64,000 bases of DNA from Nocardia nova (lineage in GTDB: Bacteria; Actinomycetota; Actinomycetes; Mycobacteriales; Mycobacteriaceae): contig NZ_PSZE01000004.1 in NCBI RefSeq assembly GCF_002933465.1, positions 124,001 through 188,000 on the forward strand, written 5' to 3'. The translations under genes were made by a program, and so were the position numbers. Under the pieces are notes generated by a model. It was not told where the DNA came from. It worked only from the letters and a program-made list of their open reading frames with translations, and made no database searches. Of this stretch, positions 44,033-53,021 are shown piece after piece; position 1 is the first letter of the stretch, and each line of letters begins with the position of its first letter.

Positions 44033-46429
44033 TCAGTGGAAACTCTGGGCGGCGTGTACGGGAAAGCCGGGGGCCGGGGTGGTCGGTGCGGGGTTCCGCC
44101 GGATGAACAGTGCAGTGGCTATTGCACCGGCCGCCAGGAGCCCGACGGCCAGCAGTCCCAAGTTCCGCAGGCCAGTGTCCAGACCACCGCCGCTTCGGTA
44201 CTCGGAACCGATCAGCTTGCTGAACGCGACAGACCCGAATGTCGGACCGATCAGGTACACGGTCGCGTAGATGCCGCCGCCGACACCGGCCCGGTGCGGC
44301 GGGAGGACGCGAGTCGCAGCCGCGGCGAGTGGCCCCCAGACACAAGCCGAACCGAACGCCAGTACGGCGCCGATCAGCGCAAAGGCCAGGGTGGGGTTGG
44401 CGTCGATCGTCATCGCGACCGCAATCCCGCCGGCGGCGATTGCCGACAGCGCGAATCCGAGGGTGGGAATGATCGCCGGATGCATCCGGTCGGCGACGTT
44501 GCCCATTATGGGCGAGAAACTGCCGGTGATCAGGGCCGCGGGCACCAAGACCATTGCCGCGAAGACCACGGCTGCACCGTGGACGACCTCCAGGCTGATC
44601 GTCACCGCTATCAGCAGCGCGCTGATCGAAGCCGTCATGACGACTGTCGCGAAACCCGACAACCACCAATTGCGGTCGCGCAGAACGACTCCGGGCAGCA
44701 GCGGATCGCTGGTACTGCGCGCCTGGACAAGCAGGAACAACCCGAACACCAGCAGACCACCGACCAGCCCGAAACCCCATACCGTCCAACCCTGAGCAAG
44801 TCCCTGCTCGACGCTGAGAACCAGCAGTAGTACTCCGGTCCCGGAGAGGAGCACACCGAGCGGGTCCGTGTTCGATCGCTGTGCAGGCAGCGTTGGTATC
44901 AGCGCGGCACCCAGCGCGATCGCGACCACACCGAGCGGAAGGCCGAGAAGAAATATCCAGCGCCAGGTGAAGTAGTTCACAAACGCGTCGGCGACGGCCG
45001 GGCCCAGCAGAGTGGCCGCGCCACCGGCGCCGCCCCACAAGCCGAGAGCCGCGCCGCGCTTGCCCGGCGGGAAGGTGCGGGTGATAACCGCTAGGGTCTG
45101 CGGCACGATCATCGCCACGCCCAGTCCCTGCACAGCGTGGGCCACGATCGCGATCGCGAAATTGGGCGAGAGCGCGCTTGTCAACGCGGCAACCAGGAAC
45201 AGTGCCATACCGATCACATACATATTCTTGGGACCGAAGCGATCTCCCAGCCGCCCGGCGAACAGCATCGGCACCGTCGCGAACAACAGATAGGCGGTGT
45301 CCAGCCAGTCGGCCTCGACGAGGCTGCCGTGCAGGTCGCGGAGCATCGACGGGCGCCCGCTCCTCGAGGCGGTGGATTCGAACAGCACGAGGAAGAATCC
45401 GAATGCCAGCGCGCATCCGGCCGGCCACGGACTGCTCGGCCTCGGCGCACCGCGGTGATGGGGCGCGGCGGGCCATCCCTGTGGCGGGACCGCAGGACTA
45501 GGGAAGTATTGATTCGCCGGGGCGCTCGGCCAGGTGTTGTGCGGCGCAGGTTGGTGCTGGAACTGAAGCGGTGGCTGCGGCTGATACGCGAAAGCCTGCC
45601 CGGACACTGCCCGCAGTGCCGCGGCCGCGAACTCTCCTGTGCTCGCGAAGCGTTCGGCCGGATTCTTTGACATCGCCCGCGCGATAACAGCATTCAATTG
45701 CGGCGGCACATCCGGACGATCCAGCGGTGGAACCGGTCTGGACAGATGGCCGGCTACCACCTGTCCTGGATCGTTGGCGGCGAACGGAGTCCGGCCGCAG
45801 AGCAACGCGAAGAGCGTGCAGGCCAGCGAGTACTGATCGGTGCGGTGATCGACCGCAATTCCGGACAACTGCTCAGGGGAAGCGTATGCCAGTGTGGCGG
45901 TGAAGGTTCCGGTCGAGGTCAACTGGGTATTCGCGGTCATCAGGCGCGCAATGCCGAAATCGGTGAGTACGGCGCGTTCCACCCGACCGGCCTGTGTCGT
46001 CGTCAGCAAAATGTTCGCCGGCTTAACATCTCGGTGCAGCACACCGTGGCTGTGCGCGTAATCGAGTGCGGCCGCGACCTCCCCGACAATCCGAACGGCC
46101 CGCTCCACACTGACAGTCCGCGGATCCAGTCGGCTCGCATCGGTCCCCTCGATGTACTGCATGGCGAACCACGGCTGTCCGTTCTCGAGGCCGCGATCAT
46201 GGATCCCGACGATGCCCGGATGATCCAGGTGCGCAACGACATTGGCCTCCCGCTCGAACCTCGCCCGCAGCTCCGGATCCGTCGACACATCCGCATTGAG
46301 CAATTTGAGCGCCACACTGCGCGGCAATCGCGGATGCCGGGCCCGATACACCGTACCCATTCCGCCCTGTCCGAGCACGCCCTCGATCGCGTACCCTGCC
46401 AGCGTTCCGCCGTGCGAAGAGTCCATCAC
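44033..46429 (-). CDS. Ser/Thr protein kinase fused to an MFS transporter
   Basis: Protein of 798 aa. Residues 12-275 are a complete PknB-type kinase: glycine loop LGQGGMGTV, K42, E61, catalytic HRDVKPANIL at 132-141, DFG at 157-159 and SPEQ at 184-187. A Pro/Gln-rich linker (about 278-345) leads to a DHA2-like MFS domain (346-790) with roughly 14 segments, including RLGDRFGPKN and GLGVAMIVPQTLAVI. All catalytic kinase residues are kept. The kinase is predicted to be cytosolic and could phosphorylate or sense substrate for the attached transporter. Such a fusion is rare in my experience. No frame break separates the parts. Confidence 0.9.
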   Translation of the reverse strand: MMDSSHGGTLAGYAIEGVLGQGGMGTVYRARHPRLPRSVALKLLNADVSTDPELRARFEREANVVAHLDHPGIVGIHDRGLENGQPWFAMQYIEGTDASRLDPRTVSVERAVRIVGEVAAALDYAHSHGVLHRDVKPANILLTTTQAGRVERAVLTDFGIARLMTANTQLTSTGTFTATLAYASPEQLSGIAVDHRTDQYSLACTLFALLCGRTPFAANDPGQVVAGHLSRPVPPLDRPDVPPQLNAVIARAMSKNPAERFASTGEFAAAALRAVSGQAFAYQPQPPLQFQHQPAPHNTWPSAPANQYFPSPAVPPQGWPAAPHHRGAPRPSSPWPAGCALAFGFFLVLFESTASRSGRPSMLRDLHGSLVEADWLDTAYLLFATVPMLFAGRLGDRFGPKNMYVIGMALFLVAALTSALSPNFAIAIVAHAVQGLGVAMIVPQTLAVITRTFPPGKRGAALGLWGGAGGAATLLGPAVADAFVNYFTWRWIFLLGLPLGVVAIALGAALIPTLPAQRSNTDPLGVLLSGTGVLLLVLSVEQGLAQGWTVWGFGLVGGLLVFGLFLLVQARSTSDPLLPGVVLRDRNWWLSGFATVVMTASISALLIAVTISLEVVHGAAVVFAAMVLVPAALITGSFSPIMGNVADRMHPAIIPTLGFALSAIAAGGIAVAMTIDANPTLAFALIGAVLAFGSACVWGPLAAAATRVLPPHRAGVGGGIYATVYLIGPTFGSVAFSKLIGSEYRSGGGLDTGLRNLGLLAVGLLAAGAIATALFIRRNPAPTTPAPGFPVHAAQSFH

Positions 46430-46614
46430 CCACCCCCAGCTTCGTCATTCGCCAGAACCGTACACGGCCGCAAGCCAGTCCAACCATAGAGCGATGCCGG
46501 ACCGCCTCGGTTGGGCCGAGAACCTATCGCGGACTGGGCGACATTCAAAGGATTCGACGTCCACTGAGAGACCCGCGAATGGTGGTCAAGGGGGAGGTCG
46601 GTGTGCGTCGATCG

Positions 46615-46827
46615 CTATGCGCTGGGCTGATCGAGTCCGGTGCTTGCGACGGTTGCGGTGAAGGCGTCCCATTCTTCGGGCGCGAAGGCGAGGGCGGGCC
46701 CGGTGGGGTTCTTCGAGTCGCGTACGCCCACCGTGCCGTCGGCGAGGAAGGCGACTTCGACGCACTCTTGGCTGCCGCCGCTGTGGCTGCTCTTGAACCA
46801 GCGAGCCGTGGATAGATTTGCGTTCAC
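46615..46827 (-). CDS. DUF397 protein
   Basis: 70 aa with the DUF397 pattern: ARWFKSSHSGGSQECVEVAF, VGVRDSKNPTGPALAF and EEWDAFTATV. Its ATG overlaps the TGA of the upstream XRE regulator. DUF397 proteins pair with DUF5753 helix-turn-helix regulators in many actinobacteria and are thought to act with them, BldB/WhiJ-like, in developmental or stress control. Confidence 0.9.
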   Translation of the reverse strand: MNANLSTARWFKSSHSGGSQECVEVAFLADGTVGVRDSKNPTGPALAFAPEEWDAFTATVASTGLDQPSA

Positions 46828-47702
46828 CTTGCGAACTCCCTTGCCTTATCCCTCAGCAACTTCCTGCTGTCTTGCGCATCCAACGCTACCTTCTGGAGGG
46901 CGGTGTGCGCCTCGCGATACCGCGCGACGACCTCGGAATCGTCGAAATACATAGCCCCCGTGTAACCCTCGGCGTAAACCACGGACGGTTCGGCCGGTCT
47001 ATCACTCATGGGTTGGCCGAAATCCAGGATGATGAAGGGGCCGGTGAGGTCGCCCAGAGGCACGCCAGCACCGAACGGCAGAACTCGGACCGAGATATTG
47101 GCCCGGGTGCCCATGTCAGCGAGGTGGCGGAGCTGCGCGCCCATCGCGCGGCGGTTGCCGACGACACGGTGCAATGCGGATTCATCCAAGATTACGTCTA
47201 CTTGTAGCGGCGCTGCCTTCTTGGTGATCACGACTTGGCGCCGTGACCGCATCTCCACTCGCCTGCTGATCTCGCTTTCCGGTTCGGAAGGATGCGCCAA
47301 GCGGCTCAGGGTTTGGGCGTACTCAGGTGTTTGCAGCAGTCCGGGCACGAGTTCGGCGAATGACGTCAGTTTCGCTGCACTGGACTCCAGGCCCATGTAC
47401 ACATCGAAGTTCATCGGTATCAGGTCCCCGTACTGATGCCACCAGCTCTTGCTGTTTCCCTGCTGTGCAAGGCCTTTGAGCGCTTCTGTGGTCGTATCGT
47501 CGGCACCGCAGACTTGGCAGATCGCGTCGACATCCCACAGCCGTATGCGGTCGGCCGTACCGGTTTCCAGACGTTGGACCGTCGTGGCGCCGCGCTCGAT
47601 GCGCCGTGCGAGCTCCGCGATCGTCAGCCCGGACCCCTGACGCAGCTCCCGCAGATACCGTCCGAGTTGACGGCGGGGGAGCGTCGAACTGATATCCACC
47701 AT
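46824..47702 (-). CDS. XRE-family regulator with DUF5753 domain
   Basis: Protein of 292 aa. The N-terminal helix-turn-helix is LGRYLRELRQGSGLTIAELARR followed by TTVQRLETG. The DUF5753 domain follows, with LVPGLLQTPEYAQTL, RRVEMRSRRQVVITKK, VDVILDESALHRVVG and a C-terminal FDDSEVVARYREAHTALQK. It forms the standard two-gene unit with the downstream DUF397 gene, coupled by ATGA. The divergent small genes from 47744 could be its targets. Confidence 0.9.
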   Translation of the reverse strand: MVDISSTLPRRQLGRYLRELRQGSGLTIAELARRIERGATTVQRLETGTADRIRLWDVDAICQVCGADDTTTEALKGLAQQGNSKSWWHQYGDLIPMNFDVYMGLESSAAKLTSFAELVPGLLQTPEYAQTLSRLAHPSEPESEISRRVEMRSRRQVVITKKAAPLQVDVILDESALHRVVGNRRAMGAQLRHLADMGTRANISVRVLPFGAGVPLGDLTGPFIILDFGQPMSDRPAEPSVVYAEGYTGAMYFDDSEVVARYREAHTALQKVALDAQDSRKLLRDKAREFAR

Positions 47703-47743
47703 GACGAGCTGCCTCCTTCGGATGCGGCGATCCGGGGTTGTGG

Positions 47744-47926
47744 ATGAACGCCGCAGGGTTCTGGGACGACGAGCTTGGACTTCTGATGAATCCCTACGGA
47801 TTAACCATTTTCGATTGTCGATTCGCAGCCAATTCGCTGTGCTGGGCCTACATCCGGGGCGCGGGCGGGTCGAAGAGCCCGTCGGTCCCTCCCATCGACC
47901 GAAGGCATCGCGGTGACGACAACTGA
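47744..47926 (+). CDS. 60-residue hypothetical protein
   Basis: Starts at the ATG at 47744 and contains LLMNPYGLTIFDCRFAAN and LCWAYIRGAGGSKSPSVPP. Divergent from the XRE regulator by 41 bp. Its last 14 bp overlap the next gene. No ribosome site is strong, but the composition is protein-like. No family is recognised. Confidence 0.5.
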   Translation: MNAAGFWDDELGLLMNPYGLTIFDCRFAANSLCWAYIRGAGGSKSPSVPPIDRRHRGDDN

Positions 47927-48260
47927 GCGATCGGCAAGGCAAGAGCGTAATCCGTTGGCGCACAGACGGGAAGAGGATTGCGCGGTCAGTGGTGACCGGA
48001 TCACCGAAGTCGATGGCTTGTGTGCGGTGTGGCGGTCGACTCGCAACCCTCGGGCCCGTATCGAGGTATCGGCCGTGCGCGACACGAACGCCGAGCCGGA
48101 ACAGGTTCTGCGGTTCGCGCCCGGTACGGACCTCGCCGAGGCGCGTGAGCGGTGTCCGAAGTGGATTCGGTTGTGGGACAGCGTGCAACGCGAGTTCTGG
48201 TCCGATATCGCCGCTGCTGCCGGCTGCTCTCCTGCTACCGGGCGGGAGAACTGCCGGTGA
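47913..48260 (+). CDS. hypothetical protein
   Basis: 115 aa from a GTG at 47913 after GAAGG. It contains DGLCAVWRSTRNPRARIEVS, VLRFAPGTDLAEARERC and FWSDIAAAAGCS, and no signal peptide or membrane segment. The stop overlaps the start of the next gene (GTGA), so this looks like the second gene of a short operon divergent from the XRE/DUF397 pair. Function unknown. Confidence 0.6.
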   Translation: MTTTERSARQERNPLAHRREEDCAVSGDRITEVDGLCAVWRSTRNPRARIEVSAVRDTNAEPEQVLRFAPGTDLAEARERCPKWIRLWDSVQREFWSDIAAAAGCSPATGRENCR

Positions 48261-48979
48261 GGAACCACAGTCGGTCGCGCAGGCGGTCGCGCAAAGACCC
48301 TGTCGCCGCTTTCCCGCCCGACAGCGATCCGGATTACGCGCCGGGCGAGGGTGATCGCTTCAGGCTTCCGACTCGCACCAGGCGAACCGATAGCCGATCA
48401 CCTGTCGCGAAGGCGCAAGACATGCACGGCTGGAACACAATCGGTGAAAATGACGACGCGGCGGACGCGCTGCGGGAGGCGGCGGGTGCGCTCACGGTTA
48501 TGTCGGTGGCCCACACCAAGGCCGTCGGCCTCGTGCGGCCCGAGATCTCGGGCCCTGACACTGTGCAACACGATCTCGAAATACAGTGTCTTGCCTATCA
48601 TCTCGAACTCAGTTGGCTGTGCACGCTGCGTCCGCCCGAGGGGACTCGCGATCCGGTCGGGTACAGCCTCGCGATCGCGGCGGGGATGGATGCGTCCGCC
48701 ATCATCGTCTTCGACCTGGGGCATGTCGACAACCAGCCGGAACGCGTCAGTGCCGAATTCCATCTGGCCACCGTCACGCCACCCCGCCTGTGGCGGGCAG
48801 GAACGTCGGAATCGTATGCCGTGGCGTCGCCGTCGTTGAACGACTGCACCTGGGAACCCGCTCACCTCGAACGCGATTGTGCCCGGCGATTGTGGGAGGC
48901 CCACCGTGATTGCTTCCCCGGTTGCCTGGCCGGGCTTGCGGCGAGTGCGGCGTTGTCGGCGCTGGACGAGGTGGACTGA
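48257..48979 (+). CDS. hypothetical protein, coupled to upstream gene
   Basis: 240 aa from a GTG that overlaps the previous stop. The first 60 residues are Arg/Ser/Asp-rich and probably disordered; the rest (EIQCLAYHLELSWLCTLRPP, YSLAIAAGMDASAIIVFDLG, HLERDCARRLWEAHRDCFP) looks like a compact alpha/beta domain. No family is recognised. The next in-frame ATG (48979) overlaps its stop and heads the lipoprotein frame. Confidence 0.6.
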   Translation: MRNHSRSRRRSRKDPVAAFPPDSDPDYAPGEGDRFRLPTRTRRTDSRSPVAKAQDMHGWNTIGENDDAADALREAAGALTVMSVAHTKAVGLVRPEISGPDTVQHDLEIQCLAYHLELSWLCTLRPPEGTRDPVGYSLAIAAGMDASAIIVFDLGHVDNQPERVSAEFHLATVTPPRLWRAGTSESYAVASPSLNDCTWEPAHLERDCARRLWEAHRDCFPGCLAGLAASAALSALDEVD

Positions 48980-49176
48980 TGGATGCGGTCCACGGTCCGC
49001 GGCCGGATCTGCCCGGCGACATGATTTTCGCGGCGACCTCCGGCGCTCTGCTGGCCGTCTGCGCGACCGCGATCGGGGCTCGGCTGCACAAACCTGGAAC
49101 GAGAGGGAACCGGATCGGCCCAGCGTGCGTCCTACACTCCAAGAGGAAATCTGCGCGGGGACAACGGGAGGCATCG

Positions 49177-49722
49177 GTGATACGACGGACGGCCGCAGCC
49201 ATGCTGGCAGCTACGGCGGTGCTGGCGTTGGGAACCGGGTGTTCCTCATCGAATTCGGGGACGGCGACGCCCGCGACGAGTGATGCCAAGGCGGCGACAG
49301 CGGCGCTGTGGGATCCGTGCACGCAGGTCACCGATGCCGCACTGCGGCAGGCGGGGGTTGATCCGGCCACCCGCACCGTCAACATCGGTGGTGTAGCTGT
49401 CGATGGTTGGAAGCTTTGCTCCTGGCACGACAGTCCCGACTTCTATTACACGCTTGGTGTCTGGTCGTCGGTGTTCACCGTTGACGATTTGAAGAAAAAG
49501 CCGGACAACATCGATTTTCAAGAAGTCACGGTAGGTGGGCGGAAGGGGTACCAGTATCGAACCGCATCGGACAAGAACGGCACGAACTGCTACGCGGCCT
49601 TCCCTGCAAGCCAGGGGACCTTCGAGGTGTCCATTTACAACATGAGCTCCCGCGCTACGGAGTCGCCGTGTCCCCACGCGGTCAGTGCTGCCGCGGCAAT
49701 CGTGCCGCTGTTTCCGTCCTGA
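49177..49722 (+). CDS. DUF3558-like lipoprotein
   Basis: 181 aa from a GTG with GGGAG 6 nt upstream. The signal peptide (RRTAAAMLAATAVLALGTGC) ends in a lipobox. The mature part begins with Ser/Asn/Thr, then LWDPCTQVTDAALRQAGVDP, LCSWHDSPDFYYTLGVWSS and an overall DUF3558 pattern with conserved cysteines. The frame remains open back to an ATG at 48979; the lipoprotein signal argues against that start. It heads a four-gene ESX-like cassette and may sit on the outer face of the plasma membrane near the secretion apparatus. Confidence 0.85.
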   Translation: MIRRTAAAMLAATAVLALGTGCSSSNSGTATPATSDAKAATAALWDPCTQVTDAALRQAGVDPATRTVNIGGVAVDGWKLCSWHDSPDFYYTLGVWSSVFTVDDLKKKPDNIDFQEVTVGGRKGYQYRTASDKNGTNCYAAFPASQGTFEVSIYNMSSRATESPCPHAVSAAAAIVPLFPS

Positions 49723-49732
49723 TAGGGGAGTT

Positions 49733-50110
49733 ATGGGACAGAACGAAGATGTGACGCTGTGGAAGTATCTCGCGGGCGAGTCTCAGGCCGGTCGACTGGA
49801 TCTTGATCCGACGGTCTCGCGTGATTGCTTGAAAGCTTGCGAAGATCAACTTCACGTTTACAAGGAATGCAAGGCGATGCTGCTGCAGATGTCCAATGTC
49901 ACCGGATTGGGTGATTTCCCGGCCGCCGACGAGTTGGCAAAGATGTTGGGCGCCAAAGCCGTTGGTGGCGAGGGAGACTTCGACTCGGCCTTTGATCAGC
50001 ACATCCAGGTGCTCGAACTCATCCGCGACACCATCAAGCATTCCGTCGACCGCCTGGTCGACCACGACCAGCAGAGTGCCGGCACCATAGCCGGTTCCGA
50101 GAATCGCTGA
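49733..50110 (+). CDS. helical ESX-associated small protein
   Basis: 125 aa after a GGGGAG site. It is predicted to be mainly helical (AGRLDLDPTVSRDCLKACED, LHVYKECKAMLLQMSNV, FDQHIQVLELIRDTIKHSVD). No WXG motif is present. Its position between a DUF3558 lipoprotein and a PPE-like protein with EspG matches the partner-subunit slot of type VII secretion substrates, so it probably forms a helical pair with the next protein. Confidence 0.7.
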   Translation: MGQNEDVTLWKYLAGESQAGRLDLDPTVSRDCLKACEDQLHVYKECKAMLLQMSNVTGLGDFPAADELAKMLGAKAVGGEGDFDSAFDQHIQVLELIRDTIKHSVDRLVDHDQQSAGTIAGSENR

Positions 50111-50125
50111 TCGGGGGAGTTGATC

Positions 50126-51430
50126 GTGCTTCCGCTCGTCCCGTTGGTTGCCGCGCTGTGGGAACAGCACAAGGGCGGTCCGCCGGACTCGTTCGCGAAC
50201 GCACAGGGCGATCAGAGTCCGGATGCGACGGCTGCTCGAAATCGAATCAACCAGATCGTCAACGGCGGGTTCGGAGGGCAATACCAGAACCCTGAGGTGG
50301 CGCAGGACGCGTACAAGAACCCGCAGAATATCGACAATCTGTACGACCGCATTCAGAAGATGCAGCCGAGCACCGTCGTGACGTTGCACAACTTCTGGGA
50401 GGGGCTGCGGAACACAATCGAGAACGGGCACAACACTTTCGGGCCGCAGATCCAGAAGGCCATTGCGGAGAAGTGGCAGGGGGCCGCGGCTCAGAAGACT
50501 GCCGAGGGCATCAAGAACTTCACCGACAAAGAGAAAGATCTGGTGAGCTCCGCCCAGTTGGTCAGCGAGAAGGTGAAGTTGGTTCGCTCGGCGGTGGAGA
50601 TCGTCAAGCCTGCCGCGCAGCCGACCCCGCGCACGAGTTGGACCAGTGATCTTGCCGGTTGGGTGCCGGGGCCGACGTGGAAGCTGAACGACCATCGCAA
50701 AACTCAGGCCAACGCGGCGAACGAACATTTGATCAACAATGTGTTCTACCCCGCCGTGCGCGAGAGTGACACGCAGGTGCCTCTGGCGCCTCGACCGTAC
50801 AATCCCGTGAATACGCCGGACGACAACACGGAATGGAAGCCGCCGGGAGTCCCGCCGGTGGGTCCACTCGCGAAAGTCCCCGACGACGGCCACGGCCCCG
50901 GCGATACCAACCAGCCCAAACCGCCGAGTTCCGATCAAGGTCCCGGCGACGGCACGACACCGAGCGCTGTCGACTCGTCAACACTGACCAGCCCGACGCA
51001 GAATGCCGCGAATACCACCTCGGCTGGATGGGATCCGTCAGCGGCGGGTGCGCAGACCACCCCTTCTTCGGCGACACCCGCCGGAATCGACCCGCGCACC
51101 GGGCTCCCGTACGGTTCGGGTGGACCCGGCGTCACGGGAACCTATGGTGGGTCCGGTAATTCGGCCGGTCGCGGCACGTCGGTGCCCGGTTCGGGTGCCC
51201 AGGGGCAGGGGACAGCTCGCGGCTTGTCCCCCGGAGTGGGCAAGGGCGCAGCCGGAATGAACGGTATGCCCGGCATGACGCCGCCCGGCGCCAAGCCGAA
51301 GAGAGAGGACGAGAAGACCCACAAGTCCAAGATCAGCGAGGAACTGGTGTCGCGGGACAACGGCGACGAACTGACCGGCCTGTCCGAGGAACAGCGGCAG
51401 CAGACCGTCCCACCGGTCTTGGGTGAATAG
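50126..51430 (+). CDS. PPE/WXG100-like ESX secretion substrate
   Basis: Protein of 434 aa. The GTG at 50126 is preferred, 6 nt after GGGGGAG; a TTG at 50120 touches the site. The N-terminal 220 residues form helices with W117-Q-G (EKWQGAAAQKTAEGIKNFTD), the WxG-type turn of type VII substrates. The rest is a Pro/Gly/Ser/Thr-rich tail ending in a charged cap (KREDEKTHKSKISEEL). It would pair with the previous protein and be chaperoned by the following EspG. No functional domain beyond secretion is recognisable. Confidence 0.75.
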   Translation: MLPLVPLVAALWEQHKGGPPDSFANAQGDQSPDATAARNRINQIVNGGFGGQYQNPEVAQDAYKNPQNIDNLYDRIQKMQPSTVVTLHNFWEGLRNTIENGHNTFGPQIQKAIAEKWQGAAAQKTAEGIKNFTDKEKDLVSSAQLVSEKVKLVRSAVEIVKPAAQPTPRTSWTSDLAGWVPGPTWKLNDHRKTQANAANEHLINNVFYPAVRESDTQVPLAPRPYNPVNTPDDNTEWKPPGVPPVGPLAKVPDDGHGPGDTNQPKPPSSDQGPGDGTTPSAVDSSTLTSPTQNAANTTSAGWDPSAAGAQTTPSSATPAGIDPRTGLPYGSGGPGVTGTYGGSGNSAGRGTSVPGSGAQGQGTARGLSPGVGKGAAGMNGMPGMTPPGAKPKREDEKTHKSKISEELVSRDNGDELTGLSEEQRQQTVPPVLGE

Positions 51431-51433
51431 CGC

Positions 51434-52240
51434 ATGGCAGGTTGGACTTTCAGCGCGCTCGGTTTCACCGTTCTGTGGCGTGCCGCCGGACACGACGTCC
51501 TGCCGTATCCCTTGCAGTTCCGCTCCACCGCCGAGACCTCGGACGAGCTGGAAGCCCAGTGGAAAGCCGAAGCCGCCGACCTCGCCGGCCGCATCGACGA
51601 CAATGCCGAAGCCGCGGTGCGCATTCTCCACGGCCCGGAATCGCGGATCGAGATCGCCGGGTTCGCCGCCACGACAACAGGTTCCGACGATCTCGAGCAG
51701 ATGGGCGATCCGCGCCATCGCGTCCGCATCCACGCGGCCGTGCACTACCGGCAGGCGGTCCTGGTCACCCAAGAACCGACATCCGATTCGGAATCAGGTG
51801 GGGCCGTTCGTATGTCACTCCTCCGTGCCGAAAATCTGACCCGCCATCTACTCGCCGCCATCCCCGGCCACCCCCGAGGCGCCCGCCCCGCACTGCAGGT
51901 CAACCGCGCCGACCTCACCGACGACGACCGCCCCTACACCGCATTCCACGACGGCGCCCCCCGCTCTCCGCGCGACGAAGCCGTCCGCTTCTTCGAACGC
52001 ACCCGCAGCACCGTCCTCCACGTGGCCGTCTGCCCCGGCCCCGCCTGGGATCGCCGCCCCACCCCGGCCCGCGATTTCCACATCATGGACTACTCCGACG
52101 GACGCTACCTGGTCCGCCACACCAAACACGACCTCCGCGCCGACCCAGCGGACACATCCATCATCCAGAACCACCTGCAACGCCTCATCGACGCGACGGT
52201 TCAAGGGTTCCGTGAGGACAACGACCCGGGTTATGCGTGA
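51434..52240 (+). CDS. espG: ESX secretion-associated protein EspG
   Basis: 268 aa of the EspG family, cytosolic chaperones that bind the helical tip of PPE substrates. It carries TFSALGFTVLWRAAGHDVLP at the N-terminus and DFHIMDYSDGRYLVRHT near the C-terminus. The gene follows the PPE-like substrate by 3 bp. The ESX core (EccB, EccC, EccD) is not in the window, so secretion would rely on a locus elsewhere. Confidence 0.85.
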   Translation: MAGWTFSALGFTVLWRAAGHDVLPYPLQFRSTAETSDELEAQWKAEAADLAGRIDDNAEAAVRILHGPESRIEIAGFAATTTGSDDLEQMGDPRHRVRIHAAVHYRQAVLVTQEPTSDSESGGAVRMSLLRAENLTRHLLAAIPGHPRGARPALQVNRADLTDDDRPYTAFHDGAPRSPRDEAVRFFERTRSTVLHVAVCPGPAWDRRPTPARDFHIMDYSDGRYLVRHTKHDLRADPADTSIIQNHLQRLIDATVQGFREDNDPGYA

Positions 52241-52263
52241 GAAGGGAATTCTGGCCTCGGCCG

Positions 52264-52917
52264 TCAGTACTCGAGTTCCTGCCAACCGATGACGATGGGG
52301 AACGGGAAATCGATCCGCACCTCTTCCGAGTCGGCGGGGGACCATTCGCCCGCAAGCAGGTAGTTGGCCGGATGTAGCGGCCGGACGCCCGGGGGGAGGT
52401 CGCCGTGACCGATTTCGAGGGCGTAGGCACGAATCGTGGCGATCGCGCTTTCCGTTCGGGCCAACGTCACTTCCCAGTACCAGGGGATTCCGGCACCCGC
52501 GTAGCGCGCCTTCTTGGCCTCCATATCGGACTGCGTGTTGGATGGCGACAACACCTCACCGACGAGCAGGGTGTCAGCGGCGCGGATGTCCTGGTAGGGC
52601 GACCCCTGGCAGCGATGCACCAGAAAATCCGGGGTCAGGAAGTCGGATTTTCCGCTACTGCCGAGGAAGACGTTCGTCTCGGTCGTCACTCGCCAGCACT
52701 CGTCCGGGACCGTGCGATTGACCTCCCGGGTGTGCCGCTCGAGCGCAACCCACAAGCGATTGGTGAAGATCTGGTGCTCCGCGGGCCCGCGGCGGACCCA
52801 CACCACACGACCGTCCCACAGTTCGATCTGCGCGGCGATCTCCTCGGGCACTTGTTCGAGTTCCTCCCACGTCATGAACTCCGGGAGGTCGGGGCGCTCG
52901 ATCCGCGGCTGGGACAT
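52264..52917 (-). CDS. Uma2 family (DUF820) putative endonuclease, second copy
   Basis: 217 aa from the ATG at 52917. It shares FMTWEELEQVPEEIAAQIEL, TTETNVFLG, GEVLSPSNTQSDMEAKKARY and IPWYWEVTLA with the copy at 40949-41623; the DUF820 active-site Glu, Asp and Lys positions are kept. It converges with espG. The two copies are about 11 kb apart and probably descend from one duplication. Activity is a family inference. Confidence 0.82.
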   Translation of the reverse strand: MSQPRIERPDLPEFMTWEELEQVPEEIAAQIELWDGRVVWVRRGPAEHQIFTNRLWVALERHTREVNRTVPDECWRVTTETNVFLGSSGKSDFLTPDFLVHRCQGSPYQDIRAADTLLVGEVLSPSNTQSDMEAKKARYAGAGIPWYWEVTLARTESAIATIRAYALEIGHGDLPPGVRPLHPANYLLAGEWSPADSEEVRIDFPFPIVIGWQELEY

Positions 52918-53021
52918 ACGGTCATGGTAGGCCCACCAGGTACTCCGGTTGGTTGTCCCGGAGTTGCTCGAGTGATAGCGGCGCCGTCCCGCTATTCGAG
53001 CGACGCTTATGACCGGTGTCG

